NCBI GenBank assembly: GCA_034421575.1
Contig: DAOUKG010000017.1
Location: 1-64,000, forward strand
DNA: 64,000 nucleotides
Reading direction: 5' to 3'
Origin: VXLM01 sp034421575
Lineage (GTDB): Bacteria; Chloroflexota; Dehalococcoidia; Lucifugimonadales; VXLM01
Shown: positions 42,484 through 51,539 of the stretch, in pieces
How the letters are laid out: each line of letters begins with the position of its first letter
How positions within the stretch are numbered: position 1 is the first letter of the stretch
Position numbers and translations under genes: made by a program
Notes under the pieces: generated by a model
Database searches by the model: none
Told to the model about the DNA's origin: nothing
Seen by the model: the letters and a program-made list of their open reading frames with translations, nothing else

Positions 42484-42868
42484 GGCACTCACACTCAGGT
42501 AGTCCGGCACGGACATTGTAATGAGAATCGCACTCCGTCTTCAACGGATTCGGGGAGTATCACAACCACGCGGCAAGGGGACTGTCCCGGAGGACATTCC
42601 CCGCTTGAGGCCATATCCTCCCGATATTCACAATACTTCACGTAACTGTTCAGGCTTCGCGAGAGCGCTCAATGCACGCATCCACCGTCATACCGTCACC
42701 CCGTACTACGATACGGGGCGGGCATCCATAGGCGCGGTGGGTGTTCACCCCATGAACCCTGAACACTCACTAATTCATAAGTTCTATAGATTTCCCTTCA
42801 TTTTAGTGATACATTTCCGTCCCGCGATGTCTTGAAGACTCTGACCGTAGTCGGGAGACTCAACGCGG
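42484..42868. repeat. Intergenic region with Family A repeat
   Basis: A Family A copy spans 42643-42771 (TAACTGTTCAGGCTTCGCGA to 'accctgaacactca'), with a 'ccccgtactacgatacgggg' hairpin inside. The remaining sequence shows no gene. A TTGAAG near 42833 could be part of the promoter of the cohesin-like gene. Confidence 0.5.
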
Positions 42869-45361
42869 ATGAGACGACTGGCCGACTGGCGCACGATCGT
42901 TTGCGCAGCCACAGTAGCTTCAGTTTATGCATCCGGCTCAGTTGCACTCTCACACTCTTCCGCATCAGGCGTTGGAACGGGTGGCGGCGCGTCTCAGACA
43001 TCGGGTCCCGCGATGCCGTCCGGCAACTTGGGGGTCTCCCCCACGCCGAAGGTCGGCGCAGAGTCTCTGGCGACGTCCGTTTCCCTGCCTGCCGGAAACT
43101 TCGGACTTACTCTCCCGCCCTCGTCCGGTCCCACTCCGACGCCGTCTCCACTCATCGGGCAGTTGTCTGTGGATGACCTGTGGCCGGACGCCAAGACAAC
43201 TCCCACGCCGACACCCACGAGGAAGCCAACCCGGACGCCGATACCCACGAACACCCCAACGCCAATCTTCTTCCTGCCGACAGGCCCAAAGATCACCTCG
43301 ACCCCCACGCCTACGAGAAAGCCTACCCGGACACCGGTCCCCACCAAGACTCCGAAGCCTACACCGACCTATGCGCCGCGCCCCACGCCAAGACCCACCA
43401 ACACTTCGACGCCTACACCGACCTATGCGCCGCGCCCCACGTCAAGCCCCACCGGCACACCAACGCCAACCCTCACTCCGACCCCAACCATCCTGCCGAC
43501 ACAGACTCCCTCACCGACGAATACTCCTCTTCCGGAGAGGCCGTCGCTCACTCTCCCCAAAGCGATACCGGCAGTGCAGGGACAGACCGTTGCCGTGCCC
43601 ATAACCTTCGACGCCGACGGCGCGACTGTGTCGGACATAACCTTCTCCGTGGACTACGACGAATCGTGTTTGGAGTTCGACGATACGGGTCCCGGTCCAG
43701 GAGACATCCCATACTCAGTCACGTTTCCAGAACGGTTGGCACAGTTTAGAGAGAAGTTGGTCAACCACAACCCGGAAGACGCGGACGGGGAGATCGACAC
43801 CGTCATCAAGGACAATGTTGCCCCGTTTGCCGCGATGCCGGACGGAGTGATTATGAAGATCACTTTCACCGTCACCGCGGGCGCATCATGTAGCCAAGCG
43901 GAAGCAGGAGTGCGATTTTCATCCGACCCTCCGGCGATGTACGGAAATGACAAGGGAGTCCCTCTGGATGGCACGACGGAAGACGGCTCGATACGGATCT
44001 CGACGCCCACTCCCACACCCACATCCACTGCGACCGCCACGCCCACATTCACACCTACTCCTACGCATACTCCGACCGCCACGCCGGTACCGGCCAACCC
44101 GTCGCTCAGCATCCCCGAATCGATACCCGCAATACCCGGGCAGACGGTCGTCGTGCCAATCACGTTCGATTCGGACGGCGCGGAGATCTCCGGCGTGACC
44201 TTCTCGCTGCAATACGATCGGTCCTGCCTGAGTTTCGATCCGACTGACGACAACTTGGACGGACTCCCGGACTCCGCAAGCCTGCACCTTCCGGCAGCGT
44301 TCCAAAGGTTGCTTGTGGCTGAAGCGCCTGAGGACTCCGACAGGGAGATCGACGTCGTCCTCACCGACCTCGTGTTTCCGTTCGAGGCCATGCCCGACGG
44401 CCTGATCGCAAGCATCGAATTGAACGTCGATGACGGTCCGGCATGTTGGGGAGAGACCATAGTTGTGGGGTTTTGGGCAGACACTCCTCCTACCTACTTC
44501 GTCACCAGCGGGGAGGAGGTGACAGGCATGACGCACGGCGGTTCCGTCACGATCTCGAATCCTCCGCCTACCGCGACTCACACGGCCACGCCGACTCACA
44601 CGGCCACGCCGACTCACACGCCCACGTTCACGCCTACGCCGACTCCTACCTTCACTCCTACTCCTACAGCCACGCCTACGCCGACTTTCACGCCCACCTT
44701 CACGCCTACGTCGACTCCCACTCACACGGCTACACCAACTCCGACATTTACGCCCACGCCTACTGCAACAGCCACTTTCACTCCTACACCTACCGCCACC
44801 TCCACGAACACACCGACGCCCACGCCTACTCCGACGGCCACCGCGACTCCAACGTTTACGCCCACGCCTACCGCGACGGCCACCTTCACCCCCACACCTA
44901 CGTCCACACAGATGCCGGTCATGGACGGTCCGTCGCTCACCATTCCAGGTGAGATCCCAGGCACACCGGGGCAGACCGTGATCGTCCCCATCTCATTCGA
45001 CGCCGACGACAATGCCATCTCCGTGCTGACGTTCTCAATCGACTTCGACCAGGCGTGTCTGAGCTTTGATTCATCAACGGGAGTCGCATTCAAGGTGCCT
45101 ACGTCCTTCTTGACGCAGGCGATGTACAACTCAGGCGATACCGACGGGGAGATCGACTTTACCGTGTATGGTCTGAGGGCCACTCTGCCCGACGGCGCGA
45201 TTGTGGAGATCACGTTCACAGCGAGCTCCGAACAGGGCTGCCGGGGAGCGACGGCGGACGTGGGCTTTTCCGACAGCCCAAGCGCCACATTCGGGGACGA
45301 TCGATTCAGGCCAGTGCAGGGCTGGACGCAGGACGGCTCCGTCAAGATCACCGACGGCTAG
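42869..45361 (+). CDS. Secreted protein with three cohesin-like domains and Thr-Pro linkers
   Basis: This 830-residue protein has a signal peptide (about residues 1-32). A first linker of TPTP-type repeats (about 80-220) precedes three homologous beta-sandwich domains starting near residues 224, 410 and 687. Each begins PSL(T/S)(L/I)P...IP...GQTV(A/V/I)VPI(T/S)FD and continues (T/L)TFS(V/L/I).(Y/F)D..CL.F(D), the pattern of cohesin domains (PF00963). Further TP linkers separate them. Cohesins bind dockerin modules in cellulosomes and other surface assemblies. No dockerin, sortase motif or membrane anchor is seen, so the protein is probably secreted and serves as a scaffold or adhesion protein. 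Confidence 0.8.
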   Translation: MRRLADWRTIVCAATVASVYASGSVALSHSSASGVGTGGGASQTSGPAMPSGNLGVSPTPKVGAESLATSVSLPAGNFGLTLPPSSGPTPTPSPLIGQLSVDDLWPDAKTTPTPTPTRKPTRTPIPTNTPTPIFFLPTGPKITSTPTPTRKPTRTPVPTKTPKPTPTYAPRPTPRPTNTSTPTPTYAPRPTSSPTGTPTPTLTPTPTILPTQTPSPTNTPLPERPSLTLPKAIPAVQGQTVAVPITFDADGATVSDITFSVDYDESCLEFDDTGPGPGDIPYSVTFPERLAQFREKLVNHNPEDADGEIDTVIKDNVAPFAAMPDGVIMKITFTVTAGASCSQAEAGVRFSSDPPAMYGNDKGVPLDGTTEDGSIRISTPTPTPTSTATATPTFTPTPTHTPTATPVPANPSLSIPESIPAIPGQTVVVPITFDSDGAEISGVTFSLQYDRSCLSFDPTDDNLDGLPDSASLHLPAAFQRLLVAEAPEDSDREIDVVLTDLVFPFEAMPDGLIASIELNVDDGPACWGETIVVGFWADTPPTYFVTSGEEVTGMTHGGSVTISNPPPTATHTATPTHTATPTHTPTFTPTPTPTFTPTPTATPTPTFTPTFTPTSTPTHTATPTPTFTPTPTATATFTPTPTATSTNTPTPTPTPTATATPTFTPTPTATATFTPTPTSTQMPVMDGPSLTIPGEIPGTPGQTVIVPISFDADDNAISVLTFSIDFDQACLSFDSSTGVAFKVPTSFLTQAMYNSGDTDGEIDFTVYGLRATLPDGAIVEITFTASSEQGCRGATADVGFSDSPSATFGDDRFRPVQGWTQDGSVKITDG

Positions 45362-45386
45362 CCCCCCGGTGCGGCAGACCTGCCAG

Positions 45387-45496
45387 TAACTGTCCAGAGT
45401 CGGTGAGACCGCTCGACACACACAGCCCACCGTCATACCCGCGAAAGCGGGTATCCATAGGGCTGGGAGATGTTCACCCCACGAATTCTGAACACG
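45387..45496. repeat. Family A repeat, next to a promoter
   Basis: This 110-bp unit runs from TAACTGTCCAGAGTCGGTGA to 'acgaattctgaacacg' with a 'cccgcgaaagcgggtatcca' core. A TTGACA/TATTCT promoter starts 20 bp after it. Confidence 0.6.
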
Positions 45497-45515
45497 CACA
45501 CCTGCCATTCCCAAT

Positions 45516-45544
45516 TTGACAACACAGAACAAATAATCTATTCT
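45516..45544 (+). promoter_or_regulatory. Promoter of hypothetical gene at 45580
   Basis: A perfect TTGACA (45516-45521) and TATTCT (45539-45544) are separated by 17 bp. The predicted transcript starts about 28 nt before the ATG at 45580. The sequence 'cccaatttgaca' also follows the Family A copy near 20823. Confidence 0.7.
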
Positions 45545-45579
45545 CTGTTGAGAACCCGACATGAAGGACCGACGCCCGC

Positions 45580-46161
45580 ATGGACATAAACGAGATGAAA
45601 GCCCTCGGCTTCAACGACGAATACGACGTAGAAGCGACGGAACGAGCCCTCGGCATTCGCTTCGGCGATTTCACACCCGAAGACCGCGGAACATGGAGAT
45701 TGCAGAGCCTCTGCCTCAAGCAGTACGCCCTCACGCCGAGCTACGAACGAGCGGCCCGGAGGGCGGGAGTCACCGTCGGCGACGTGAAGGCGTGGGAGCG
45801 GTTCAACGTTCTCGGCTTCGTCAAGAGAAAGGAGGTCGCCGAGCTGCAGTTCTCCGAGACGATTGAGGAAATCCTCCAAGAAATGGCCCTGAGGCCGGAC
45901 TCCCATCCGTCACTCCTGTTGGCCCTCTTACGCAAGCGCATTCCGGAAAAGTACGGTCACATCAAGGTACGGCGCATGACCGAAACAACATGGTCGACGG
46001 TCCTGAGGCAGTTGGCCGAGATGCATGGCCGCATCGTGCAGGAACGGGAACGCCTCCTCGACGAAGAGGAGCGACTCGTCAAGTCCGAGATGGAGGTCCG
46101 GGAGGTGGAGCGGGTGTCTTACCGGCAGTTGGACGACTCCGACAGGACAAGGAACAACTAG
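45580..46161 (+). CDS. Hypothetical helical protein with HTH-like segment
   Basis: This 193-residue protein is charged and mostly helical. YERAARRAGVTVGDVKAWER near residue 58 looks like a helix-turn-helix of the kind found in small terminase subunits and other DNA-binding proteins. The C-terminal third (LAEMHGRIVQERERLLDEEE...) is a probable coiled coil. No family is recognised with confidence. It has its own promoter and a GAAGGA ribosome-binding site; another hypothetical gene follows 55 bp downstream. Confidence 0.65.
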   Translation: MDINEMKALGFNDEYDVEATERALGIRFGDFTPEDRGTWRLQSLCLKQYALTPSYERAARRAGVTVGDVKAWERFNVLGFVKRKEVAELQFSETIEEILQEMALRPDSHPSLLLALLRKRIPEKYGHIKVRRMTETTWSTVLRQLAEMHGRIVQERERLLDEEERLVKSEMEVREVERVSYRQLDDSDRTRNN

Positions 46162-46216
46162 CCGGGAACGTGGAGCGTGTATACCGAGATCAACTGAAGG
46201 GATGGTGGTTCGACAC

Positions 46217-46579
46217 ATGGATGACAGCAGTGGCCCGAATATGAGCTTCAATGCGTTTCTTAAAGATCTCATGGAGGACGAAGAGGAGACCCCCGGTTGG
46301 GCAATGCCCATCTTGGCGCAAATCGCCGACCAGGATGCTCGGACCTATGACCTCTATCTTCTCAGGGCAACAGTGAGATTGGTCAAGAAGATCATGGCGG
46401 AGACAGGGCCGGAAGACATCGAACTATGGGCTAGGGATGATGAACAACTGCCCGATTGGGCGCGGGTTGCCCTGCGCAGGTTCTTGAGTGAGGGGCGGGG
46501 ATTTGGGAACCGTCGTCTGATCGCTGAGTGCGACACTCTGATCAACCTCATATCGGTGCGACTGGGGTTCGATGATTGA
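46217..46579 (+). CDS. Hypothetical acidic helical protein
   Basis: This protein of about 120 residues (MDDSSGPNMSFNAFLKDLME...) is acidic and helical, with no recognised domain. The frame is open far upstream in another gene's shadow; starts at 46202, 46217 or 46241 are possible, none with an ideal ribosome-binding site. It probably forms a unit with the preceding hypothetical gene. Confidence 0.55.
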   Translation: MDDSSGPNMSFNAFLKDLMEDEEETPGWAMPILAQIADQDARTYDLYLLRATVRLVKKIMAETGPEDIELWARDDEQLPDWARVALRRFLSEGRGFGNRRLIAECDTLINLISVRLGFDD

Positions 46580-46962
46580 GCGTTCCGACGGAAGTGGAGT
46601 GGCGCCAAATGACCCACGCCCAAAGAGCAATAGGCCCCCTTCCCTCCGATCTAGACCCTACGTAATTGAGCAACTGTTCAGATTTCGTGAGAGCTCTTCA
46701 TGCACACAGTCGCCGTCATACCCGCGAAAGCGGGTATCCACAGGGGTGGGGGTATTCGTCTCATCACACTCACTTGGTATAACAAGCCAGATGTCACAAA
46801 ATGTCACACCATGCCACAAATTTCGAGTTTTTCCGTGGCTATCGTTCGGTCCCCAACCGTACACACAACTTTACAATAACAAGCCGAAATGGCACGAAAT
46901 GGCACCCCATGGCACAAATCTCGAGTTTTTCCATGGTTATCGTAACGTTGTCGGGCCCCGAG
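46580..46962. repeat. Repeat region: Family A plus two Family E units
   Basis: A Family A copy (46671 to about 46782) is followed by two Family E units. The first has ATGTCAC, ATGTCAC, ATGCCAC at 46791, 46801 and 46811. The second has ATGGCAC three times at 46889, 46899 and 46909. Each is followed by (T)CGAGTTTTTCC(A/G)TGG(C/T)TATCGT, whose complement resembles the TTTAC(A/G)ATAAC before the heptamers. No gene is seen. Confidence 0.6.
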
Positions 46963-48618
46963 TCAGTCCTCCTCGATCTTCGTACCCGACCCCTCGGTCA
47001 GCGTGACCCTCTGTCTTATGACTTGGTCCTCGAACACCTCGACCAGGCCGGAGGGCCAGCGCACCTCGATATCCACCGACCCTCCATGGCTCCCCAACCC
47101 GAAGGTGAGCCATGGGCTGTTGGTTGAGAGGCCGGACCCGGCGGAGACCTCCTGTATGAGCACGTCGTTCCCGGCGTGTACTCGCACCAGCGCGCCGACT
47201 CCGTCCCGGTTGCTCTCTACCCCGACCGTCTTCACGGTGACCCAGGCGTTATCGCCCCCACGGTTGTGCAGCAGCAACGGCTCGCCTGTAGCTTCTGACG
47301 ACTTGCTCGACACGACGACCATATCCACGAAGCCGTCGTTGTCGTAGTCCCCGGTGGCTGCGCCTCCCGGGAAGATGACCAGGTACTCTGCGGCCTCGAA
47401 AAACGATCCGTCCGCCCTGTTCACCCGGAGAGTGCCCAGGGGCGCGGAGTTCTCCAGGACATCGATATAGAAAACATCGGGATAGCGATCGTTGTCAAAG
47501 TCGGCGAAGCTCGCGGCCAGGCTGGCGCCAAATTCGCCGCTGACCAGTCCAACCTCCTGCTCCCCAACTGCTGTGTAGGTCCCGTCCCCGTTGTTTCTGA
47601 ATATGGGCTTGTCGGTCCGCCCCGGGGCGAATATATCCAGGTCCCCGTCAAGATCATAGTCTCCGAAGGCGAGCGCCATGCGGGAGTCATGGTCATAGTC
47701 CAGCGGGTGGCCGGAGGGAGAGAAGACCAGCCCTGCCTCAAACCCCACGTCGGTGAACGTCCCGTCCCCGTTGTTGCGAAGCAGCTCCGTTCGCACCAGG
47801 TCGAAGAAGCAGTTGGCGATGAAGATGTCCGTCCATCCGTCCAGGTTGTAGTCACTGAACCGAGCGGAGCATGTCTCCAGATCGCCCTCGATGCCGGCCT
47901 TGTCGGTCACGTCGGCAAACGTGCGGTCGCCGTTGTTGAGATAGAGCCTGTCGCGGGAGTCGAAGGTGATGCCGGTTGCCACCAACCCCGAGGCGTAGAG
48001 GTCGAGATGCCCGTCGTTGTTGACATCGCCCAGCGCCAGGCTCCACGAGACCACGGGCCTGTCTATGCCGGCCGTCTCGCTGATGTCGTCGAAAGTACCG
48101 TCACAGTTGTTGGCGTAGACCCTGAAGCCGCTTGGCTTGTTTCCCTGGAAGCCGCCGTCGCCCGCCAGTATCAGGTCTGTGCAGCCGTCGTTGTCGATGT
48201 CCCCGGCGACCACCGCCGTGTTGCCCGTCTCGCTCGTGACGCCCGCCTCCTCAGCGACGTTGGTGAAAGTGCCATCCCCGTTGTTATGGAACAGGGCGTT
48301 CTTCGCTTCTCGCGTATTGGTGATGTACAGGTCGAGGAACCCGTCGCCGTCGTAGTCGAGCCATGCCGCGCCGCCTACTCCGTCGGAGTTCTTGTAGATG
48401 CCCTCGCGGACGAAGTCGAGCAGGTGGGACACGTCGACCAACGGCCGGTCGTCCGGTGGCTCCGGTGTGGGGGTCGGCTCATCGACCGTGGGCGCGGGAG
48501 TCGGCGCCACCGTCGGCTCCGGTGTTGGAATTGGGGTTGGCTCCGCGGACTGACCGCAGGCCGCCGCGAGCACTGCCGAGACTAACGCGATGAGACCGAG
48601 GAGGCTTCGGGCATCCAT
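46963..48618 (-). CDS. FG-GAP/VCBS repeat lipoprotein with UnbV-type C-terminus
   Basis: This 551-residue protein has a lipoprotein signal (VSAVLAAAC, Cys near residue 21) and a Pro/Thr-rich spacer (PTPIPTPEPTVAPTPAPT). A beta-propeller of about seven FG-GAP units follows, with calcium-binding loops such as WLDYDGDGFLDLYI and DIDNDGCTDLILAG. The last 90 residues match the ASPIC/UnbV domain (GVGALVRVHAGNDVLIQEVS, DIEVRWPSGLVEVFED), giving the CRTAC1-like architecture. It is an extracellular, envelope-anchored protein of unknown ligand. The start at 48618 has AAGGAGCC upstream. Confidence 0.87.
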   Translation of the reverse strand: MDARSLLGLIALVSAVLAAACGQSAEPTPIPTPEPTVAPTPAPTVDEPTPTPEPPDDRPLVDVSHLLDFVREGIYKNSDGVGGAAWLDYDGDGFLDLYITNTREAKNALFHNNGDGTFTNVAEEAGVTSETGNTAVVAGDIDNDGCTDLILAGDGGFQGNKPSGFRVYANNCDGTFDDISETAGIDRPVVSWSLALGDVNNDGHLDLYASGLVATGITFDSRDRLYLNNGDRTFADVTDKAGIEGDLETCSARFSDYNLDGWTDIFIANCFFDLVRTELLRNNGDGTFTDVGFEAGLVFSPSGHPLDYDHDSRMALAFGDYDLDGDLDIFAPGRTDKPIFRNNGDGTYTAVGEQEVGLVSGEFGASLAASFADFDNDRYPDVFYIDVLENSAPLGTLRVNRADGSFFEAAEYLVIFPGGAATGDYDNDGFVDMVVVSSKSSEATGEPLLLHNRGGDNAWVTVKTVGVESNRDGVGALVRVHAGNDVLIQEVSAGSGLSTNSPWLTFGLGSHGGSVDIEVRWPSGLVEVFEDQVIRQRVTLTEGSGTKIEED

Positions 48619-48737
48619 GCGTTGGCTCCTTGTGCGAATATCCGGTATCCTCGCCGAAGGGACGCCGCCTATCATCCCAGAATCATGTGATTTTTCCCAT
48701 TTGCAGTGACCAATATGAAGGAGAAGAAGCCGCCGCT

Positions 48738-49241
48738 GTGAACGAGCCGGAGATCGTCCAAAAGGACGCGTTCACCCTTGTCGGGATGGAGGCGCGCTTC
48801 ATCGGGGCCCTGTCGCCGGACGCCAATAACTTCAATGTGATACCGCCTCTCTGGGACCGGTTCATCAATCGGCTCGGGGAGGTCGAAGGCCGGTCGGACG
48901 AGGCGACGTATGGCCTCGTCATCACTCGACCGGAGCGGGAGCGCTCCCACCCGGATGAGCTGCTGTACGTCGCGGGCGTTGCCGTGCACGGGGTCGCCTC
49001 GCTTCCTGAAGGCATGGTCCGTCACAAGGTCCCAGCCTCAACGTTCGCGGTCTTCACGCATCGCGGTCCCATAAGCAAACTCACGGAGACGGTGCGGATG
49101 GCGGTAGACGTCTGGCTGCCTAGCTCCGGCTGCCGGTGGAACGGGATCGAGGTTGAGCGCTACGACCATCGCTTCTCCTTTGAGTCGCCCCAAGAATCGG
49201 AGATGGAGACCTGGATGGGCATCGTCCCGTCAGACCGTTGA
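48738..49241 (+). CDS. GyrI-like small-molecule-binding protein
   Basis: This 167-residue protein resembles the GyrI/AraC effector-binding domain (SOUL/Rob-type): VGMEARFIGAL, WDRFINRLGEV, GLVI, YVAGVAVHGVASLPEGM, VPASTFAVFTHRGP and a C-terminal YDHRF. Such proteins bind small ligands or block gyrase inhibitors. It has no DNA-binding domain. The GTG at 48738 is chosen for its AAGGAGAAG element and the family N-terminus; the frame is open to 48630. Confidence 0.78.
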   Translation: MNEPEIVQKDAFTLVGMEARFIGALSPDANNFNVIPPLWDRFINRLGEVEGRSDEATYGLVITRPERERSHPDELLYVAGVAVHGVASLPEGMVRHKVPASTFAVFTHRGPISKLTETVRMAVDVWLPSSGCRWNGIEVERYDHRFSFESPQESEMETWMGIVPSDR

Positions 49242-49254
49242 ATGGGCGAGTTCT

Positions 49255-51249
49255 CTATCCCTCCGTAGAGTGTTGTTGAGGCCCCTGCGACAGGAGGGTA
49301 TTGGCGACCTCGGAGAGTGCCAGTGGATTCCCCTTGGTCTGGGTGTAGAGTCCCTTGACGAAGGTGGGTGACAGGGAGACGCCATAGTTGCCCTCGATCA
49401 TCTCCATGATCTCATCCTCCGTGAGGTCGGAGAGCAGCACTCGCTGCAGAATCCTGCGACGCTTGAAATAGGCGAGGACCTCCGCCAAAGGATGGCTGTC
49501 CGGCATGGCGGATGTTGGCTCCATTGTCCCGATGAGGAACACCCGCATCGTATACAGCTCGGGAACGATGAAGCGCACCATTGCCAGGGTCGAATCATCG
49601 GCGCGATGGAGATCGTCGAGGACGATTACGAGAGGATTTTCCTCGGACGCCGCCTTGAGGAAGCTCGTAAACGCTTCATACAGGCGGAAGCTCGGCTGCT
49701 GAGGATCGTCCATATCGGGCGGAGGCTCAAGACCGGCGAGCTTCTGGCGAACGTCTGCCACTATCACGGCGATCTCAGCCGCGCTTTCGCCCATCTCGCG
49801 TTCGAGCTGCTCCCCATCGGTTCTCTGCACGTGGGATCGGATGGCCTGCACCCAGGGCCAGTAGGCGGTGGACGCGCCCGCCTCATCCGCTCTGCCCCAA
49901 AGTACCTCCGCGCCCCGTTCCTCCGCGAAGACGGCCAGCTCATGGGCGATTCTGCTCTTCCCTATGCCCGGCTCGCCCTCGATCATGAGAAAACGCCCGC
50001 GCCCGGACATGGTCTCCTCGAGGCCGGAGTGTAGTACGGCGATTTGCTCGTCCCGTCCGACGAAGACTCCGCCAACCATGTCTTCCAGCGAATCTATGCT
50101 GAGACTGGAGGTGTGCATCCCGCTTGACGAAGAGCCGTTTCCCCGGGACTGTTTCCCGCTCACCTGGATATTGTCGAGGGCCTTGATGACTTCTGCCGCC
50201 GACTTTGGCCTTCTCTTCGGGTCCTTGGCAAGCAGGCGCAGAATGAGTGCTTCGAGCGGTCTCGGGCAGTACGGGTTGTGCCAGACCGGGGACACCGGCT
50301 CCGTTTCCAGGTGCTGACGCACCACCGAGGGCGTGTCATATCCCATGAAGGGGGGTCTTCCACAGACCATCTCGTAGAGGACCACACCGAGGGCGTACAG
50401 GTCGGCGCGTGGAGTCACTTCGCTGCCGGTGATCTGCTCGGGCGACATGTAGGTCACCGTGCCGACGATGTTGCCGGACTGGGTTACCCCGGCCCGGTTG
50501 CGCGTCTTGGCAAGTCCGAAGTCTCCGATCTTGGCCGTGCCGTCCTTGGTGAGCCAGATGTTGCCGGGCTTGACGTCACGATGCACGATGCCGTTTGAGT
50601 GGGCGAAATCAAGGCCGCGGCATACCTGTCTCGTCAGCCGAATTACGTCGTGAAGCGGCGGCCGTCCATTTGGCGCTTCCTCTATGAGACTCGCCACGTC
50701 ACCCCGGCCCATCAATTCCGAGACCAGGTACGGGTGAGGCTCCTTTGCGTCTTTAGGCACGAACTCACCGAAATCGAACACCGTAACGATGTGAGGGTGC
50801 GAACCGAGCCTTCCCATGGCCTGCGCTTCAAGGGTGATCCGCTGTCGCGAAACGGCGTCCAAGGTCTCGACCTTGACAACGGCAATCGCAACGTCGCGGT
50901 CGAGGAGGGAGTCCCTGGCCTCGTATACGTGCTTCTTCGCTCCCTCGCCAATCATCCTGCCCAGCGAGTAGCGCCCGTTGATCACGGTAGCCGACGCACC
51001 CGATAGGTCCATGGACACCGACGAGTGAGCAGCCTGTCCGGTCGCGAACTCACTGGAAGAGTCTTCGCCAAGGGCCCTTTGCGCCGCGGCTAGGAACGCC
51101 TGCGCGTCCACGTTGTTCGGTTCGAGTGCCAGCACGTCATTGCACTTTTCGCGGACGGCCTCCCACTGCCGCGAGATGACCGCCTCCTCCAACTCTTCGA
51201 GAAGCCTCACGACCTGACGCTGTACCCGCACACTGCTGACGAGAGTCAT
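49255..51249 (-). CDS. Serine/threonine protein kinase fused to AAA-type ATPase
   Basis: This 664-residue protein begins with a TPR-like stretch (about residues 15-60). A protein kinase domain follows (about 90-355): GEGAKKHVYEARD, the catalytic loop VHRDVKPGNIWL, and DFG in KIGDFGLAK. From residue 395 comes a signalling ATPase with Walker A GEPGIGKSR and Walker B VIVLDDLHRAD. Relatives usually continue with several hundred residues of TPR and a regulatory or cyclase part after the GNPLALSEVANTLL segment, but this one stops shortly afterwards. It may be a natural short form or a 3' truncation. It probably signals in the cytoplasm; the target is unknown. Confidence 0.87.
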   Translation of the reverse strand: MTLVSSVRVQRQVVRLLEELEEAVISRQWEAVREKCNDVLALEPNNVDAQAFLAAAQRALGEDSSSEFATGQAAHSSVSMDLSGASATVINGRYSLGRMIGEGAKKHVYEARDSLLDRDVAIAVVKVETLDAVSRQRITLEAQAMGRLGSHPHIVTVFDFGEFVPKDAKEPHPYLVSELMGRGDVASLIEEAPNGRPPLHDVIRLTRQVCRGLDFAHSNGIVHRDVKPGNIWLTKDGTAKIGDFGLAKTRNRAGVTQSGNIVGTVTYMSPEQITGSEVTPRADLYALGVVLYEMVCGRPPFMGYDTPSVVRQHLETEPVSPVWHNPYCPRPLEALILRLLAKDPKRRPKSAAEVIKALDNIQVSGKQSRGNGSSSSGMHTSSLSIDSLEDMVGGVFVGRDEQIAVLHSGLEETMSGRGRFLMIEGEPGIGKSRIAHELAVFAEERGAEVLWGRADEAGASTAYWPWVQAIRSHVQRTDGEQLEREMGESAAEIAVIVADVRQKLAGLEPPPDMDDPQQPSFRLYEAFTSFLKAASEENPLVIVLDDLHRADDSTLAMVRFIVPELYTMRVFLIGTMEPTSAMPDSHPLAEVLAYFKRRRILQRVLLSDLTEDEIMEMIEGNYGVSLSPTFVKGLYTQTKGNPLALSEVANTLLSQGPQQHSTEG

Positions 51250-51539
51250 TGTAGCCTTTCAAAATCGGAGTGTTTTTAGATTATGACCAAAGGAGTTTTC
51301 GACTTCTAGCGTATTTTCCCTCTTGTATTTGCAGACTTTGCGGACTCTTGCGGGAAATCGCTATCCTAATGCCCTTAGGGTGTCTAAAAGGGATTCCGTT
51401 CACCCCCGTATCAAGTACGGGGCAAGCTCTGAGCCTGTCGAAGGGTGTCAGCGTCGTTTATGGTTCGACAAGCTCACCACGAACGGTTTTGACGGGCTTT
51501 TAGGCACGCTCTTACTCCAAATCGCGAGAGGAACCAACG
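51250..51539. repeat. Intergenic region with Family C repeat
   Basis: A Family C unit spans 51380-51506. It is bounded by TGTCTAAAAGG and CTTTTAGGCAC, and contains 'gctctgagcctgtcgaaggg' and the pairing 'gttcgacaagctcaccacga'. It would form a long hairpin. The rest is non-coding and AT-richer, and includes the upstream region of the kinase gene. Confidence 0.55.

Noticed and set aside
43180..43749. His-rich frame inside the cohesin-like gene linkers
   Set aside because: Frame shift of the ACN-CCN Thr-Pro repeat yields His/Asp-rich nonsense; no start signals.
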